This document shows, piece after piece, positions 48,511-58,426 of a stretch of DNA of 64,000 nucleotides. Source of the stretch: Perlucidibaca sp. (lineage in GTDB: Bacteria > Pseudomonadota > Gammaproteobacteria > Pseudomonadales > Moraxellaceae); NCBI GenBank assembly GCA_023265995.1, contig JAHFSA010000001.1, positions 310,001-374,000 of the forward strand, written 5' to 3'. The notes under the pieces were generated by a model that saw nothing but the letters and a program-made list of their open reading frames with translations, made no database searches and was not told where the DNA came from. Both the position numbers and the translations under genes were made by a program. The stretch's first letter is position 1, and every line of letters starts with the position of its first letter.

Positions 48511-48746
48511 CCCTCCCGGGCCCTGCCCCGGCAGGGCCTCCGGCGACAGTCTGCATGCCCTGACCGACAGGCAGGCCGCTCTTCGACTTCTGTCGCAGCT
48601 CGCGCAGGACGAACAGCCTTACTTTCAACAGGCCTTTCAGCTAAACTTTTCGCCCGAATTCATGCTCCACCCTTGGCATGCCATGTGCTTCGGCCTTGGC
48701 TTCCCAGGGGAGAGCGTCCCGCCGCCCCGATGATGAGGACATCATT

Positions 48747-51362
48747 GTGCTCGAAGCCTACCGTCAACACGTTGCCGAACGCGCCGCTCTCGGCGTGCCC
48801 CCGAAGCCGCTGGATGAAGCCCAGGTCGCATCCCTGGTTGAACTGCTGAAGAACCCGCCGGCAGGCGAAGAGGCCTTCCTGGTCGATCTGCTGGAAAACC
48901 GCATTCCGCCCGGCGTTGACCAGGCCGCCTACGTCAAGGCCGCCTTCCTGGCCGCCGTCACCAAGGGCGAAGCCAGCTCCCCGCTGGTCACCAAGGAACG
49001 TGCGACCTACCTGCTCGGCACCATGCTCGGCGGCTACAACGTCGAACCGCTGGTTGCCGCGCTCGACGACAGCGCCCTCGCCGCCACCGCCGCCGAAGCC
49101 CTGAAGAAGACCCTGCTGGTGTTCGACGCCTTCCACGACGTGGAAGAAAAGGCCAAGGCCGGCAATGCCTACGCCAAGGCCGTGATCCAGTCCTGGGCCG
49201 ATGCCGAATGGTTCACCAGCCGTCCGGAGGTCGCCCGCGAGATCAAGGTCACCGTCTTCAAGGTCACCGGCGAAACCAACACCGACGACCTGTCGCCGGC
49301 CCAGGATGCCTGGAGCCGTCCGGACATCCCGCTGCACGCCAACGCCATGCTGAAGAATGCCCGCGACGGCATCAACCCGGAAAAGCAGGGTGAAGTCGGC
49401 CCGATCAAGCAGCTCGAAGCACTCAAGGCCAAGGGCAACATCGTCGCCTACGTCGGCGACGTGGTCGGCACCGGCTCCAGCCGCAAGTCCGCCACCAACT
49501 CGGTGCTGTGGTTCACCGGCGACGACCTGCCGCACATCCCGAACAAGCGTGACGGTGGTGTCTGCATCGGCTCCAAGATCGCCCCGATCTTCTTCAACAC
49601 CATGGAAGACGCCGGCGCCCTGCCGATCGAACTCGATGTCGGCCAGATGAACATGGGCGACGAAGTCGTTCTGCACATCAACCACGACACCGCTGAAGTG
49701 ACCGCCACCAAGAACGGTGCCGAGATCGCCAAGGCTCCGCTGAAGACTCCGGTCCTGCTCGACGAAGTGCGCGCCGGCGGCCGTATCAACCTGATCATCG
49801 GCCGCGGCCTGACCAAGAAGGCTCGCGAAGCCCTCGGCCTCGCCCCGTCGACCCTGTTCCGCTCGCCGGTGCAGCCGTCCGACACCGGCAAGGGCTTCAC
49901 CCAGGCCCAGAAGATGGTCGGTCGCGCCTGCGGTCTGCCGGAAGGCCAGGGCGTCCGTCCGGGCACCTACTGCGAACCGCACATGACCACCGTCGGCTCC
50001 CAGGACACCACCGGTCCGATGACCCGTGACGAACTGAAGGATCTGGCCTGCCTCGGCTTCTCCGCCGATCTGGTCATGCAGTCGTTCTGCCACACCGCCG
50101 CCTACCCGAAGCCGGTCGATGTCACCACGCATCACACCCTGCCGGACTTCATCATGAACCGTGGCGGCGTCTCGCTGCGTCCGGGCGACGGCATCATCCA
50201 CTCCTGGCTGAACCGCATGCTGCTGCCGGACACCGTCGGCACCGGCGGCGACTCGCACACCCGCTTCCCGATCGGCATCTCCTTCCCGGCCGGTTCCGGT
50301 CTGGTCGCCTTTGCCGCTGCCACCGGCGTCATGCCGCTGGACATGCCGGAATCGGTTCTGGTCCGCTTCAAGGGCAAGATGCAGCCTGGCATCACCCTGC
50401 GTGACCTCGTGCACGCCATTCCCTACGCTGCCATCCAGCGTGGCGAACTGACCATCGAGAAGAAGGGCAAGAAGAACGTCTTCAACGGTCGCATCCTGGA
50501 AATCGAAGGTCTGGAAGATCTGACCGTCGAGCAGGCTTTCGAACTGTCCGACGCTTCGGCCGAACGCTCCGCCGCCGGTTGCTCGATCACCCTGAGCGAG
50601 AAGTCGGTTGCCGAGTACCTGACCTCGAACATCACCATGCTGAAGTGGATGATCTCGAACGGCTACGGCGATGCCCGCACCATGGCCCGTCGTATCGTCG
50701 CCATGGAAAAGTGGCTGGCCAACCCGTCGCTGCTGCGCGCCGACAAGGATGCCGAGTACGCCACGGTGTACGAGATCGATCTGAACGAGATCAAGGAACC
50801 GATCCTGTGCTGCCCGAACGATCCGGACGACGCCAAGCCGCTGTCGCAGGTCCAGGGTCAGAAGATCGATGAAGTCTTCATCGGCTCGTGCATGACCAAC
50901 ATCGGCCACTTCCGTGCCGCCGGCAAGCTGCTCGACAAGGTGGAAGGCGGTTCGCTCGCCACCCGCCTGTGGCTCGCTCCGCCGACCCGCATGGACGAGC
51001 ACCAGCTCATGGAAGAAGGCTATTACAACATCTACGGCCGTGCCGGTGCCCGCACCGAAATGCCGGGCTGCTCGCTGTGCATGGGCAACCAGGCTCGCGT
51101 CGCGCCGAACACCACCTGCGTCTCGACCTCGACCCGCAACTTCCCGAACCGTCTCGGTCAGGGCGCCAATGTCTACCTGGCTTCGGCAGAACTCGCTTCT
51201 GTCGCCGCCGTGATGGGCAAGCTGCCGACCGTTGCCGAGTACATGGAATACGCCGGCAAGATCGACGCCATGGCCGGTGACATCTACCGTTACCTGAACT
51301 TCGACAAGATGGGCGAGTACACGGTGCAGGCCGACAAGATCAACGTCGCTCAGCTGACCTGA
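48747..51362 (+). CDS. acnB: Aconitate hydratase B (bifunctional aconitase / 2-methylisocitrate dehydratase)
   Basis: VLEAYRQHVAERAALGVPPKPLD matches the AcnB N-terminus, implying a GTG start at 48747; SCMTNIGHFRAAGKLL and CSLCMGNQARV cluster motifs. Confidence 0.95.
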   Translation: MLEAYRQHVAERAALGVPPKPLDEAQVASLVELLKNPPAGEEAFLVDLLENRIPPGVDQAAYVKAAFLAAVTKGEASSPLVTKERATYLLGTMLGGYNVEPLVAALDDSALAATAAEALKKTLLVFDAFHDVEEKAKAGNAYAKAVIQSWADAEWFTSRPEVAREIKVTVFKVTGETNTDDLSPAQDAWSRPDIPLHANAMLKNARDGINPEKQGEVGPIKQLEALKAKGNIVAYVGDVVGTGSSRKSATNSVLWFTGDDLPHIPNKRDGGVCIGSKIAPIFFNTMEDAGALPIELDVGQMNMGDEVVLHINHDTAEVTATKNGAEIAKAPLKTPVLLDEVRAGGRINLIIGRGLTKKAREALGLAPSTLFRSPVQPSDTGKGFTQAQKMVGRACGLPEGQGVRPGTYCEPHMTTVGSQDTTGPMTRDELKDLACLGFSADLVMQSFCHTAAYPKPVDVTTHHTLPDFIMNRGGVSLRPGDGIIHSWLNRMLLPDTVGTGGDSHTRFPIGISFPAGSGLVAFAAATGVMPLDMPESVLVRFKGKMQPGITLRDLVHAIPYAAIQRGELTIEKKGKKNVFNGRILEIEGLEDLTVEQAFELSDASAERSAAGCSITLSEKSVAEYLTSNITMLKWMISNGYGDARTMARRIVAMEKWLANPSLLRADKDAEYATVYEIDLNEIKEPILCCPNDPDDAKPLSQVQGQKIDEVFIGSCMTNIGHFRAAGKLLDKVEGGSLATRLWLAPPTRMDEHQLMEEGYYNIYGRAGARTEMPGCSLCMGNQARVAPNTTCVSTSTRNFPNRLGQGANVYLASAELASVAAVMGKLPTVAEYMEYAGKIDAMAGDIYRYLNFDKMGEYTVQADKINVAQLT

Positions 51363-51379
51363 TCCTGCGTCTGTAATGC

Positions 51380-51407
51380 AAAAAGCCCCGCATCTGCGGG
51401 GCTTTTT
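51380..51407 (+). terminator. Rho-independent terminator after acnB
   Basis: aaaaagccccgcatctgcggggcttttt. Confidence 0.93.
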
Positions 51408-51451
51408 GTTTTCACCGGCCTGTCACATCGAACCATGACGAGTGGCGCGGA

Positions 51452-52183
51452 TCAGCGGCCCCTGTCATGGCCACCTCCATCATCCTGCCAGTGTCCCCTG
51501 CCCCGTCCCGGCATGCCCTGATCCCTGCCATTGTCGTGGTCACGAGGTCCCTCGTCCTGATACTGCCGGGCGGGCGGCGCAGCCCTGCGCTCGTCTTCAC
51601 GCTGGTAATGCTGCCTCACGACCGCATCTGCCGGCTCATGGGGGTAGTACTGCTTCTGCAGCTGCAACTGCTGTCCGGGCTGCGGGTAACGCTCGCCGGA
51701 GTACTCGCGCTGGTAGCTCGGCAACGGGGCCGGCCGCGGAGCTGCGCGCCTGTCCCACTGATTCCAGCTGCGATGATCACGCTCCCAGTCACGCCCCCAA
51801 TGCTGGCCCCAGCGAGGCGGGGCATCCCTGCGCCAGTCCCGGAAGTACGGGGGTGGACGCCGGTAGTAATAAACCGGGATGCGCAGAATGAAGAGCGGCA
51901 CATACTGCGGGTACACCAGCTCCCACGGCCCGTTGAACCAGCGACTGGCGTACCAGTCGTCATAGGCATAGACCCAGTACATGCCATCGTAGAAGAAGTA
52001 GTTCGCCGCCAGCTGCGGAGCGTAATAGACCGGATAACCGGGCACCCGGACCAGCTCGGGATAGGCAGGCAGGTTTATCCCTATGCTGAGGCCGGGGATC
52101 GACACACCGACACTGACCTGGGTAGTGGCAACAGACGACACCGGGTAGAGCAAAAAGCCCAATAGCATCAATAGATAGCGCAT
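51452..52183 (-). CDS. Secreted Tyr/Arg/Pro-rich low-complexity protein
   Basis: Signal peptide; YDGMYWVYAYDDWYASRWFNGPWELVYPQYVP; C-terminal disordered R/Q/G/Y-rich tail. Confidence 0.75.
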   Translation of the reverse strand: MRYLLMLLGFLLYPVSSVATTQVSVGVSIPGLSIGINLPAYPELVRVPGYPVYYAPQLAANYFFYDGMYWVYAYDDWYASRWFNGPWELVYPQYVPLFILRIPVYYYRRPPPYFRDWRRDAPPRWGQHWGRDWERDHRSWNQWDRRAAPRPAPLPSYQREYSGERYPQPGQQLQLQKQYYPHEPADAVVRQHYQREDERRAAPPARQYQDEGPRDHDNGRDQGMPGRGRGHWQDDGGGHDRGR

Positions 52184-52337
52184 TTTCCAACCCTCCCGAA
52201 GCGGCAGGTTCGGCGTCATCCATGCTCAATCCATGGCACTGTTCCACACGGCATCCGCCACGCTTCGACCATGCCACCAGAATACGCCCTTTCAGGAGAT
52301 ATCACGCGCCGGAGGCCGGGCAGGCATACCGGTCGAC

Positions 52338-52934
52338 TCACGCCGGCATGGCCCGGACCTGGGTTTTGACGGTCTTCTGATACCTGGCCAGGAAGCCCGG
52401 CTCGACCTCGGCACCGCGATAGAGCGTGGCCAGATCCTGCTGCATGCGCAGGAACAGGTGGGCGGTCATGGCGGCATCGGCGAGGGCGCGGTGATGCCGG
52501 CCATCGACAGGAATATTGTGCAGATCCACCAATGTGGCGAGCTTGTGATTGGCCGCCCAGGGATAGAGGCGGCGGGATATCAGCACCGTGCAGAGAAAGT
52601 CGTGCGTGGCCGCCTGCCCGATGCGGGCCAGCTCGTGCTGCCAGAAGCGGCGGTCAAAGCTGGCGTTGTGGGCGACCAGCGTGGCATCGCCGACAAAATC
52701 GGCGATGCCGGCCATGACCTGCGCCGGTGGCGGCGCCGCGCTCACCATCGCCGGAGTGATGCCGGTCAGCGCGGTAATGAATGACGGCACGCGGCCGCCC
52801 GGATTCATCAGGCTCTGCCAGGACTCCGTGATGCGGCCATCCTGCACGATCACGGCGGCCACTTCGAGGGCGCGGCCGCCCTGCTCGGGCATGAGGCCGT
52901 TGGTTTCGAAGTCGATGACGGCGTAGCGGGTCAT
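52338..52934 (-). CDS. 3'-5' exonuclease (DnaQ/epsilon-like)
   Basis: YAVIDFETNG (ExoI), LVAHNASFDRRF (ExoII), HRALADAAMTAHLF (ExoIII). Confidence 0.92.
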   Translation of the reverse strand: MTRYAVIDFETNGLMPEQGGRALEVAAVIVQDGRITESWQSLMNPGGRVPSFITALTGITPAMVSAAPPPAQVMAGIADFVGDATLVAHNASFDRRFWQHELARIGQAATHDFLCTVLISRRLYPWAANHKLATLVDLHNIPVDGRHHRALADAAMTAHLFLRMQQDLATLYRGAEVEPGFLARYQKTVKTQVRAMPA

Positions 52935-52942
52935 GCCGGCGC

Positions 52943-53878
52943 TCAGACCGACTCGATGCCCGTGATGTGCCAGGGCGCATCGTCCTTCGAGTAGTCGCGC
53001 ATGAGGTGCCAGATGTCGGTGAAATCCTCCTCGACAACCTCGACCGTGTCGCGGTAGCGGCCGCTGAAGCGGATGCTGACCTCGGCCTCGCCGAACTGCT
53101 GATCGGCACGCACCAGCTCGGCATTCACCGTCATCACCTCGGTGTGCTGCTCGCCTGGCAAGGTAGCGCGCTCGGCCTGCAGGTCGGCATAGAGTTCCGG
53201 CGTCACATACTCGCGGATCTTCGCCAGATCGTTGCGACTCCAGGCGTCCTGCAGGATGCGGTAATGCTCGGTGGCACCCGTCAGGAAGGCCGGGGTGTCG
53301 AAGCCCAGCGGCAGGTTGAAGGGCACGGCCGGACTGGCTGCCACGGCGGACAGCGAGCTGGCTGCCGGAGCCTCGGCAGCGGCCTGACGACTGCCGAACA
53401 CCGGCGGCGCGGACTGGCGCGCGGCCGCAGCCGCACCAGCCGCACCAGCGGCAGCGCCGGCATGGGCATAGGCCGGCTGCGCAGTTCCGGTCTGCGCCCC
53501 ACCCTGTCTCAGGCTGCGGATCACCTTGATGGCTACCCAGGCCAGCAACGCCATGAGCAGCACGTCCATCAGCTGCAGACCGTGGAAGGCACCACCGGCA
53601 AACAGCGCGGCAAAAAGGCCACCAACGAGCAGACCGCCAAGCAGGCCACCCATCAGACCCCTGCCGGGGGTTCTGGCAGCCGGCGCGGCAGTCGGGCTGG
53701 ACGGCAGACCGGAGGCCTGCTGACGCTGGGCCGCCGCACCCGCGGAGGATGGCTGGGCCGGGGCCGTCTGATAGGTACGCCCGAAGGTCTTGCCGCCGCC
53801 AAAGCGCCGGGCCTCCGCCGCCTCCATGGTCAGCGTGAATGTCAGCAGAATGGCAAGAATCATCCACAGCTTTTTCAT
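52943..53878 (-). CDS. Tim44-like domain membrane protein
   Basis: N-terminal signal/TM, RRFGGGKTFGRTYQ, Gly-rich TM segment GLMGGLLGGLLVGGLFAALFAGGAF, C-terminal Tim44-type domain. Confidence 0.85.
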   Translation of the reverse strand: MKKLWMILAILLTFTLTMEAAEARRFGGGKTFGRTYQTAPAQPSSAGAAAQRQQASGLPSSPTAAPAARTPGRGLMGGLLGGLLVGGLFAALFAGGAFHGLQLMDVLLMALLAWVAIKVIRSLRQGGAQTGTAQPAYAHAGAAAGAAGAAAAARQSAPPVFGSRQAAAEAPAASSLSAVAASPAVPFNLPLGFDTPAFLTGATEHYRILQDAWSRNDLAKIREYVTPELYADLQAERATLPGEQHTEVMTVNAELVRADQQFGEAEVSIRFSGRYRDTVEVVEEDFTDIWHLMRDYSKDDAPWHITGIESV

Positions 53879-54096
53879 GTATTCCTTCCTGATCGGTTCA
53901 AGAGCGCCACCAGTCGGCCGCGCTACCCGTTTGCGGCCCCAAGCTTACCTGCATTCAGGTCGCACATGGGCCGGATATGGCGCCTGGATCATGAGTGTTC
54001 GCGTCAGCCCGCAGCGTCATTGACCCGCCAGGACAGCCTGTCAGAATGCCATGACCAATCAGCCACGGCTTTTATCCGCACGCCCGAGGACAGCTC

Positions 54097-55362
54097 ATGA
54101 CCACCCGCCAGAATCTGCGCAACCATCGCGGTCGCATCGCCATCGTCGACGGCCTGCGCACGCCGTTCGCACGCATCGCCACGCACTATCGCGACCTCAG
54201 TGCCATCGACCTCGGCGCCCTCGCGGTACGCGAGCTGATGCAGCGCAACGCCCTCAAGCCGGCCGAGATCGATCAGCTCGTCTTCGGCATGACCGTGATG
54301 ATTCCGGAGGCACCATTCATTGCCCGCGAGATCGCCCTCCAGCTCGGCCTCGACAATCTCGACGCCTACTCCATCACGCGGGCCTGCGCGACCAGCTTCC
54401 AGACTGCCGCCAGCGCTGCTGAAAGCATCCTCGCCGGCAGCGCCGAGGTCGTCATTGCCGGCGGCACCGACTCCACCAGCAGCGTGCGCCTGCCCATGTC
54501 GGCGAAATTCTCCTCGACCCTGCGCGATGTCAGCTTCGCCAAGACCGTGCCCGAACGCCTGAAGCTGCTGGCCAGACTGCGCCCCAGGGACATCGTGCCC
54601 ATGGAGCCCTCGATCACCGAGTTCTCGGTCGGCGAGACCATGGGCCAGAGCACGGAAAAGATGGTGAAGAAATGGGGCGTCAGCCGCTCCGAGCAGGATG
54701 ACCTCGCACATGCATCGCACAGTCATGCCGCCCGCGCCTGGCGCGAAGGCCGGCTCGATCGCCAGGTCATGTCGGTGACCCTGCCTGGCGGCGTGCTCAA
54801 GGACGACAATCTGGTGCGCAAGAACTCCGAACGCGCCAGCTACGACAAGCTCAAGCCGGTCTTCGACCAGAGCGGCAACGGCTCGGTGACGGCAGGCAAC
54901 TCCAGCCCGCTCACCGATGGCGCCAGCGCCCTGCTGCTGATGAGCGAAGCCCGCGCCCAGGCCGAAGGCCGCGAGGTGCTCGGCTACATCCGCTCCTATG
55001 CCTTCGCCGCCAAGACACCCAAGGATGACCTGCTCATGGGCCCGGTGGTGGCCGCGCCCATCGCTCTCGCGCGCGCCGGCATCACGCTCGCCGACCTGAC
55101 CCTGATCGACATGCACGAAGCCTTCGCCGGCCAGCTCGCCTGCAACCTCAGGGGCCTGGCCAGCACCATAGGCGAAGTCGACCGCAACCGGCTCAACGTC
55201 AATGGCGGCAGCCTCGCCTTCGGCCATCCCTTCGGTGCCACCGGCGCCCGCGTCATTGCCCAGGCCCTGTACGAGCTCAAGCGTCGCGGCGGCGGCCTGG
55301 CCCTGACCACCGCCTGTGCCGCCGGCGGTGTCGGCGCGGCCATGGTGCTGGAAGCAGACTGA
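54097..55362 (+). CDS. Acetyl-CoA C-acyltransferase (FadI-like thiolase)
   Basis: TRACATSFQTAASAAE active site, NVNGGSLAFGHPFGATGAR, ACAAGGVGAAMVLE. Confidence 0.93.
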   Translation: MTTRQNLRNHRGRIAIVDGLRTPFARIATHYRDLSAIDLGALAVRELMQRNALKPAEIDQLVFGMTVMIPEAPFIAREIALQLGLDNLDAYSITRACATSFQTAASAAESILAGSAEVVIAGGTDSTSSVRLPMSAKFSSTLRDVSFAKTVPERLKLLARLRPRDIVPMEPSITEFSVGETMGQSTEKMVKKWGVSRSEQDDLAHASHSHAARAWREGRLDRQVMSVTLPGGVLKDDNLVRKNSERASYDKLKPVFDQSGNGSVTAGNSSPLTDGASALLLMSEARAQAEGREVLGYIRSYAFAAKTPKDDLLMGPVVAAPIALARAGITLADLTLIDMHEAFAGQLACNLRGLASTIGEVDRNRLNVNGGSLAFGHPFGATGARVIAQALYELKRRGGGLALTTACAAGGVGAAMVLEAD

Positions 55363-55435
55363 TACACAGCGCTCATTGAAGCGCTCCTGCCGACAGCTCA
55401 CACTGCCGGCAGGAGCACTCATACGGAGACCCTAC

Positions 55436-55798
55436 ATGACCCTGGCTCTTGTCTACCTCGCCGCCGCCTTCTTCGCCGGCATGGGCCTGGTGGCCCTGCT
55501 GCAACCCGAGCGTGTGCTGTTCTTCTTCGGCATACGGCAGCTCGGCCGCGACGGCCGCAACGAAGTCCGCGCCGTCTACGGCGGCTTCGGACTGGCAGTG
55601 GCCGTGCTGCTGCTCGGCACCCTGTCCTTCTTCGCCCCCCTGCGTGACGGCATCCTGTTCACCGTGGCCGTGGCCCTGCTCGGCATGGCTGCCGGGCGCC
55701 TGGTCTCGGTCGCCAGCGACGGCAACCCGGGCCGCTATCCGTGGATATTCTTCGGGGTCGAGCTGGTACTGGCGGGGATGCTGTTCCGGGCGATCTAG
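55436..55798 (+). CDS. DUF4345-type small membrane protein
   Basis: About 120 aa, four predicted TMs, EVRAVYGGFGLAVAVLL motif. Confidence 0.7.
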   Translation: MTLALVYLAAAFFAGMGLVALLQPERVLFFFGIRQLGRDGRNEVRAVYGGFGLAVAVLLLGTLSFFAPLRDGILFTVAVALLGMAAGRLVSVASDGNPGRYPWIFFGVELVLAGMLFRAI

Positions 55799-56436
55799 CA
55801 CGCCACCCTGCGCCAGACACTGGCCAGCCAGGGCTGCTGCTCGCGCGGCAGCCCGGCCGGACGATAGTAGTGCTCGAGCTCGATGAAGCCGGCCGCCACG
55901 AGATAGCCCTGCCAGGCCGCGAGGTCGTGGTAGCTGGCATAGCGACCCGCCTGCCAGCCCTCCTCGTTGTGCCCGCGCGGATTGGAACTGAACAGCACGC
56001 CATCCGGCTTCAGTGCCGCATGCAGCTCGGCGAGCACACGCGGCAGTTCGCTGGCCGGAACATGGAAGAGCGAGGCGTTGGCGAAGATGCCGTCGAAATG
56101 CGCCGGCGGCAGCGCCAGCTTCAGGAAGTCCTGCTGCCAGACCTCGCAGCCGCTGTCGGCACGCGCCATGGCAACGAAGCGCTCGGCGCCATCGAGACCG
56201 ATGGCGTGATGACCACGCGCCGTGAAGGCCCTGAGGTCACGCCCGGGGCCGCAGCCGAAATCAAGGATGGTGAACGGCGGCGCGCCGCTCAGATGCCGCA
56301 GCAGCGCCTCGATGTTCTGACTGACATCGTGGTCACGCGTGCCGTCGCGAAAGCTCTCGGCGGCCGCATTGTAATGCCCCAGTGTCCGCGCGCTGACTTG
56401 CGCGGACACCGGCCCGGGCGTGTGCCTGTCCGGCAT
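55795..56436 (-). CDS. Class I SAM-dependent methyltransferase
   Basis: ILDFGCGPGRDLRAFTARGHHAIGLDGAE. Confidence 0.92.
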   Translation of the reverse strand: MPDRHTPGPVSAQVSARTLGHYNAAAESFRDGTRDHDVSQNIEALLRHLSGAPPFTILDFGCGPGRDLRAFTARGHHAIGLDGAERFVAMARADSGCEVWQQDFLKLALPPAHFDGIFANASLFHVPASELPRVLAELHAALKPDGVLFSSNPRGHNEEGWQAGRYASYHDLAAWQGYLVAAGFIELEHYYRPAGLPREQQPWLASVWRRVAC

Positions 56437-57491
56437 CAGCTGACCTCGAAACGCCCCGAACCCGGCAGGCTTTCCACCAGTTCAGGCCCCATCAGCATGG
56501 CCGGCGTGTAGCTGCCACCCTGCGGATGGTTGTTCAGCAGCCAGGTCGCCACCGCCAGCGCGCCATCCACGGTCAGGCTGTAGACATTGTTGGTGCGGAT
56601 GCGCACGGTGCGGGTCTCGCCGGCGGCATTGCGCGCCTCGCCCCAGACATGAGTCGGCTGCGAATCACGCGTGGCGAGATCCGGCCCCTTCACGCGCCGG
56701 TCGATCTGGCGCTTGAGGAAGTTCTGCACGAAGCCCAGACCGAAGACGGCCTTGCCCAGATTCATCACGCGGGCACCATAGACCGCCGATTTCGGCAGCG
56801 GAATCCAGGTGTCGATGTTGGGGATGCCGGTGGTGTAGTAGGCGGTCGAGACATCTCCCCAGGGAATCGCCATGGCCGAGCGCGGGCCGCGACCGAAGTC
56901 GATGTCGCGGTGCTTGCTGCCCAGCGGCACGCTGACGAGACGGCCATCGCGGCGCTCCATACTGCCCTTGGACAAGCCCTCGACCAGCGTCTTGGAGGTC
57001 CCCGGCGACGGGCCGGTGGCGGACTGGAAACCCAGCGACAGGTATTGCGCATCCGGCAGCACCTGCTTGAGCTTGGCGGCCACGCAGTCGGTGGGGATGA
57101 CATCGAAACCGACGCCCGGACAGACCACGACGCCGGCCTCGCGGGCACGCGCGGTTTGCCGATGCGCATGCTCGAAGACGGCGGCCTCGCCGGTGATGTC
57201 AAGATAATGTGCGCCGGCCGACAGGCAGCCCTCGATCATGGGTGCGCTGGTGGCCGAGAACGGCCCGGCGCAGTGCAGCACCAGATCCATGTCGAACAGG
57301 GCGTCATGCACCACCTGCGGCTGGTCCAGCGCGAAGACCCGATGCTCCAGACCGAGTTCGGCGGCCAGCGCCTTCAGCTTGTCGGCGCTGCGGCCGGCGA
57401 GCACCGGGCGCAGCCCCTGCGCCACGGCCTGGCGTGCGATCAGCTCGCCGGTGTAGCCGTTGGCGCCATAGATCATCCAGTGTTGTGTCAT
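56436..57491 (-). CDS. Saccharopine dehydrogenase-like NAD(P)-binding protein (trans-acting enoyl reductase-like)
   Basis: MIYGANGYTGELIARQAVAQGLRPVLAGRS; HCAGPFSATSAPMIEGCLSAGAHYLDITGE. Confidence 0.88.
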   Translation of the reverse strand: MTQHWMIYGANGYTGELIARQAVAQGLRPVLAGRSADKLKALAAELGLEHRVFALDQPQVVHDALFDMDLVLHCAGPFSATSAPMIEGCLSAGAHYLDITGEAAVFEHAHRQTARAREAGVVVCPGVGFDVIPTDCVAAKLKQVLPDAQYLSLGFQSATGPSPGTSKTLVEGLSKGSMERRDGRLVSVPLGSKHRDIDFGRGPRSAMAIPWGDVSTAYYTTGIPNIDTWIPLPKSAVYGARVMNLGKAVFGLGFVQNFLKRQIDRRVKGPDLATRDSQPTHVWGEARNAAGETRTVRIRTNNVYSLTVDGALAVATWLLNNHPQGGSYTPAMLMGPELVESLPGSGRFEVS

Positions 57492-57492
57492 G

Positions 57493-58290
57493 TCACACCT
57501 CGTGCACGAAGAGTTCGCGCTCGAAACGGATCTGCGGCCAGAAGACTCCATCTTCCGCCCGTTCGCCGGCACCGACAACCATGATCGGGAAGGCTTCATC
57601 GGAGAGCTTGAGCAGCTTGCGCACACGCACCTCGTCATAGCCTTCCATCATGCAGGTGTCGAAACCGTGGGCCCGGAAGGCCAGCACCAGGTTCTCGCAG
57701 GCCAGCGCCGCGCTCTTGGCGGCCCAGAGCTGGACCTCGGCGCTGGTGTAAGGACCACGCGGCACCGGAGCCACCAGACCGCCAACGGTGAAGGCGGCCT
57801 TCTTGACCATGGCGAAGCTGTTGAGCGGGCCCGGCGAGTAGTTGTAGGGGATGAGCTGGTAATAGCGCTTCACCAGCGTCGGCACGTCGGGCATGGGCCA
57901 TTCACGCAGCATCTTGCGCGAGAAGTCATCGACACGATCGGTACGGGCGACGCAGACGATGAGCTCGGCGGCCGTCTTGGCGGCGAGCTGGCTCATGCAG
58001 GCCTTGACCAGCTTCGCCTTCTTGTCCGACGAGCGCACGACGTAGAACTCCCAGGGTTGCAGACCCGAGGAACAGGGAGCCAGCAGCGCCATGTCGAGGC
58101 AGTCGTCGAGCACGGCCTGGGGGATGGGCTTGCTGGTGAACTTGCGCACCGAGCGGCGGCTGGTGACCACCTTGCGGAACTCCTCGACCTCGATGTGCGC
58201 GGGCGCCGGCTCGTGATAACGCTCCTTGCCGCCAACCTTGATGGTGGCAGTCGCGGCCTTGCGGGCAGCGGTTTTTGCAGTAACGGACAT
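57493..58290 (-). CDS. Nitroreductase family protein
   Basis: SRRSVRKFTSKPIPQAVLDDCLDMALLAPCSSGLQPWEFYVV. Confidence 0.9.
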   Translation of the reverse strand: MSVTAKTAARKAATATIKVGGKERYHEPAPAHIEVEEFRKVVTSRRSVRKFTSKPIPQAVLDDCLDMALLAPCSSGLQPWEFYVVRSSDKKAKLVKACMSQLAAKTAAELIVCVARTDRVDDFSRKMLREWPMPDVPTLVKRYYQLIPYNYSPGPLNSFAMVKKAAFTVGGLVAPVPRGPYTSAEVQLWAAKSAALACENLVLAFRAHGFDTCMMEGYDEVRVRKLLKLSDEAFPIMVVGAGERAEDGVFWPQIRFERELFVHEV

Positions 58291-58320
58291 GCTGACGACT
58301 CCTGACAGGATTTGTTTTCA

Positions 58321-58359
58321 GTTTCAAACCTATCGAACAGTTTGATGTTTGTCAAACTG
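58321..58359. promoter_or_regulatory. Candidate operator between divergent nitroreductase and ArsR-type regulator
   Basis: Perfect inverted repeat cagtttga-tgtttg-tcaaactg (58338-58359) plus palindrome gtttcaaac (58321-58329). Confidence 0.7.
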
Positions 58360-58426
58360 ACATGGCATACTGGATTGTCACCCACCACGACAAAGGCCGC
58401 AGCCGGCCGCTGTCGCGAGAGCATCC

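Noticed and set aside
48660-51002. 780-aa minus-strand ORF antisense to acnB
   Set aside because: Mirrors acnB codon bias; no recognisable motifs.
52938-53867. N-terminal two thirds of ORF 52338..53867 as an extension of the exonuclease
   Set aside because: That part overlaps the Tim44-domain gene out of frame; the exonuclease domain starts cleanly at MTRYAVIDFETNG (52934).
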